Source: Acanthochromis polyacanthus
Lineage: Eukaryota > Chordata > Actinopteri > Pomacentridae
Assembly: GCF_021347895.1 (NCBI RefSeq)
Contig: NC_067132.1
Coordinates: 9,602,995 to 9,666,994 of the forward strand
Direction: 5' to 3'
DNA length: 64,000 bases
Below, in pieces: positions 62,250 through 64,000 of the stretch. The position numbers were made by a program, and so were the translations under genes. Numbering within the stretch: position 1 is the first letter of the stretch; every line of letters starts with the position of its first letter. Under the pieces are notes generated by a model. That model was not told the DNA's origin, did not search any database, and saw only the letters and a list, made by a program, of their open reading frames with translations.

Positions 62250-63298
62250 GTAGTGTCTACAGATACGGACCCGTACCCGTAGCCTGTGGCCTACGGATAC
62301 GGCACTTTACCTTGTCATAAATATTAATGAGACGGACATGAATATTAATGAGCCGGCTGATGAACGTGCTTTGTGATTGGCTGGTAATCCGACGTACATA
62401 AATATTAATGAGCCGGTTTGGTAATCCGAGTGATGAAGACGCTTCCGTGATTCGAAGTGAATCTGCGTGCCGAGCCTGTCATGTCAGTCATCTGCTGTTC
62501 TCTTTTCTATCATGCATAATGTCTTATAAATATCATTATCTGACTTTTTCACGGACAGCGATTTGGGGGTTGAAATCAGCACTACTATTAAAAATAGCAA
62601 AACTTTTTATTCACGTGATCCTGTTCTAATAAAGCACAAACAGCAAACAAAACAAATGGCGGAACTAACAGCCAGCAAACTACAAGTATTTTTTTTACCT
62701 TCAAAAGTAGCGACAGACTATTACATATTAACAACCTAAACAAAACCCTGACGTATTTTCTACGTCTGGCAACACAGACACTGCACGTCAGTCACTTTAA
62801 TGTTAGCGGACTCTGTTGAATGGCTAAGTTACATAACCACAAACAAATCTCACAATATCACAGTAAATCGAGTTTGTGGGTTTTTTAATTCATGCCGAAT
62901 TAAAGAGCTGCTCCTCACCATTCACGAGTGTTTGTTTCATATTCGACATCCTTAACTTTATCTTGTAAATTAGCATCCGAAATTAAATGGGAACATTTGC
63001 AATGGAGTTCGTCAGCCGCTTCCACCACCGAACACGGTAAACTAATTAATAGGAACTGGACTTCAAACAATTTAGACACGCCGTCTAAAAGCGTAAAAAC
63101 TGCAATGTCTAAAGTGTGAGAGGAGACGGTGTATTTTTGGTTAAATTATACAATGTTCGCCGTCAAAGTCATTCATATAAACTGCCTGTAATGTGCAGCA
63201 AATAGTAGTTAACCGGCGCCAGCTCTTCAGTGACCTTAACGGGTCCGTACCTCTAGTACAGATGCTACGGGTACGGGTCCGTACCTGTAGCATCAACC
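62250..63298. mobile_element. Nested inverted-repeat element, family not recognised (about 1.05 kb)
   Basis: A 27-bp segment at 62257-62283 (starting CTACAGATACGGACCCG) recurs inverted at 63264-63290 with one mismatch. Outside these, TAAAAAAAAC is present at 62240-62249 and 63299-63308, which would be a 10-bp target duplication. The A-run makes the exact border uncertain by a few bases. Further partial copies of the end (CCTACGGATACGG near 62290; ACGGGTCCGTACCTC near 63239) lie inside. Three AATATTAATGAG repeats follow the left end. No transposase or other protein was recognised. Confidence 0.75.
62317..62416 (+). repeat. Three subterminal copies of an AATATTAATGAG motif
   Basis: Copies at 62317-62335, 62338-62356 and 62398-62416 share ATRAATATTAATGAGMCGG. 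GGTAATCCG also repeats beside the last two. Spacing is uneven, so this is not a simple tandem repeat; it resembles binding-site arrays inside transposon ends. Confidence 0.75.
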
Positions 63299-63455
63299 TA
63301 AAAAAAACCTCTTTGTCCAGTTATATATTTTGTCATTTTAGTTTTCTTAAAGTAATGTGAAAATATCGTCTCCTCTCATCTCGTTCTCGTGAACCCACTA
63401 TCGTGTATCGTCTCGTCTCGTGAGCTGAGTGTATCGTCACACCCCTAACAAATAT

Positions 63456-64000
63456 ATTTTCTTCAATACTTGGTTTCACTCACATTTACTTTCACAAAAC
63501 TGAAAGTCTTCAAGCCAGCAGGTGAAGAAACTCTTGTCCAGATGCATTCAGTATAATCACATCTTAACACCCAAAAACTAGTCTCAAGTAAAGCCCTTCC
63601 AGAAACAGACAGACAATCAGTCTTTGATTATCAGAAAAGGCATTTTAAACCTTTGCAAAAAAATTCATATGCATCAAAGGAACAGAATCCACATTCATAA
63701 AGTACACATTGTTGCTTAAGTTTTACATACGGCTTCGTTTTAAAACGCAGCTTTTCTTGCCTAAAACTATCGTGATTCATAATTATTTTTTTAAACAGCC
63801 AGTAGGTAAGCTCTGCATTATTTCATTAATAAAGCAAGAAAGAAAAGAATCACATGAACAAAACATCTCAAGTACAATTGCCAAGCCCAGCTCTAGGAGA
63901 CATTCTGATCCAGGTGCACAGTGAAATGTGATAGTAGCATATATCTGTCAACCATTCCTGCAAACAGGGAGAAGTATTATTAAAAACCTGTAGAAACCAG
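63456..64000. other. Unique intron sequence
   Basis: Nothing recognised. The window ends inside the pard3 intron. Confidence 0.5.

Larger units (their letters stand above)
61314..63447 (+). mobile_element. hAT element with nested insertion (2134 bp)
   Basis: The ends are TAGGGGAGTGACGA and, on the reverse strand, TAGGGGTGTGACGA. Identical 8-bp duplications ACAAATAT lie at 61306-61313 and 63448-63455. The ends are rich in TCTCGTC/GAGACGA words that may be transposase sites. Removing the nested element at 62250-63298 leaves about 1.1 kb, far shorter than an autonomous hAT element, so most of the transposase is deleted. Confidence 0.93.
55789..64000 (-). other. pard3: pard3 intron, 5' side of the coding exon (partial)
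   Basis: This is upstream of the exon on the minus strand. No segment encoding the PAR-3 start (MKVTVCFGRT-like) was found, so the first coding exon is inferred to lie beyond 64000. The stretch holds a LINE 3' end, MITE copy B, a hAT copy with a nested insertion, and unique sequence. Confidence 0.75.

Noticed and set aside
62408..62629. 73-codon open frame inside the nested element as its transposase
   Set aside because: It is too short, shows no transposase motif, and overlaps the AATATTAATGAG repeats.

Overview
The window reads as teleost (ray-finned fish) nuclear DNA. It is AT-rich, has long CA/TG, GATA and GGAGA microsatellites, and carries typical fish transposon relics: hAT, Tc1, TTAA-flanked MITEs, LINE 3' ends and tRNA-derived SINEs. 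No bacterial, viral or organellar genes were seen. The species cannot be fixed from the sequence alone.

Only one protein-coding exon is convincing. It lies on the minus strand at 55687-55788, encodes 34 residues and has good splice sites. It matches the N-terminal oligomerisation domain of the polarity scaffold PAR-3, so the window is part of a pard3 gene transcribed right to left. Bases 55789-64000 are intron on the 5' side of this exon and 1-55686 are intron on its 3' side. The neighbouring coding exons were searched for by eye and not found, so both introns run past the window. Almost every other open reading frame is chance or microsatellite translation.

The other likely gene is an intact tRNA-Trp (CCA anticodon) at 16969-17040 on the plus strand, antisense to pard3. 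It has a compensated acceptor-stem base pair and a following T-run.

Layout: 1-9 kb holds unique sequence, a GATA array with a hairpin beside it, a small TTAA MITE and a microsatellite cluster (7.3-8.8 kb). 9.4-10.4 kb holds a TTAA MITE, a Tc1 relic and a GATA array. 13.7-14.1 kb is a LINE 3' end. 16.4-19.6 kb holds a tRNA-like relic, tRNA-Trp and two microsatellites. 24.0-24.6 kb is MITE copy A, and 31.1-31.5 kb is a TA-flanked MITE. 38.9-43.7 kb is a repeat-rich block: a BED-finger hAT derivative, a LINE relic split by a MITE, two SINE pieces and a hAT relic. 47.0-47.3 kb is a full-length SINE. 49-54 kb holds CTCF-like and RFX-like motifs, and 55.7 kb the pard3 exon. 56.7-57.6 kb is a LINE 3' end followed by inverted MITE copy B. 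61.3-63.4 kb is a hAT element carrying a different nested transposon.

The most interesting material is mobile DNA: a nested inverted-repeat element inside the hAT copy, and a two-copy MITE family with 9-bp target duplications and a duplicated 3' end. No defence-like or operon-like system is present.
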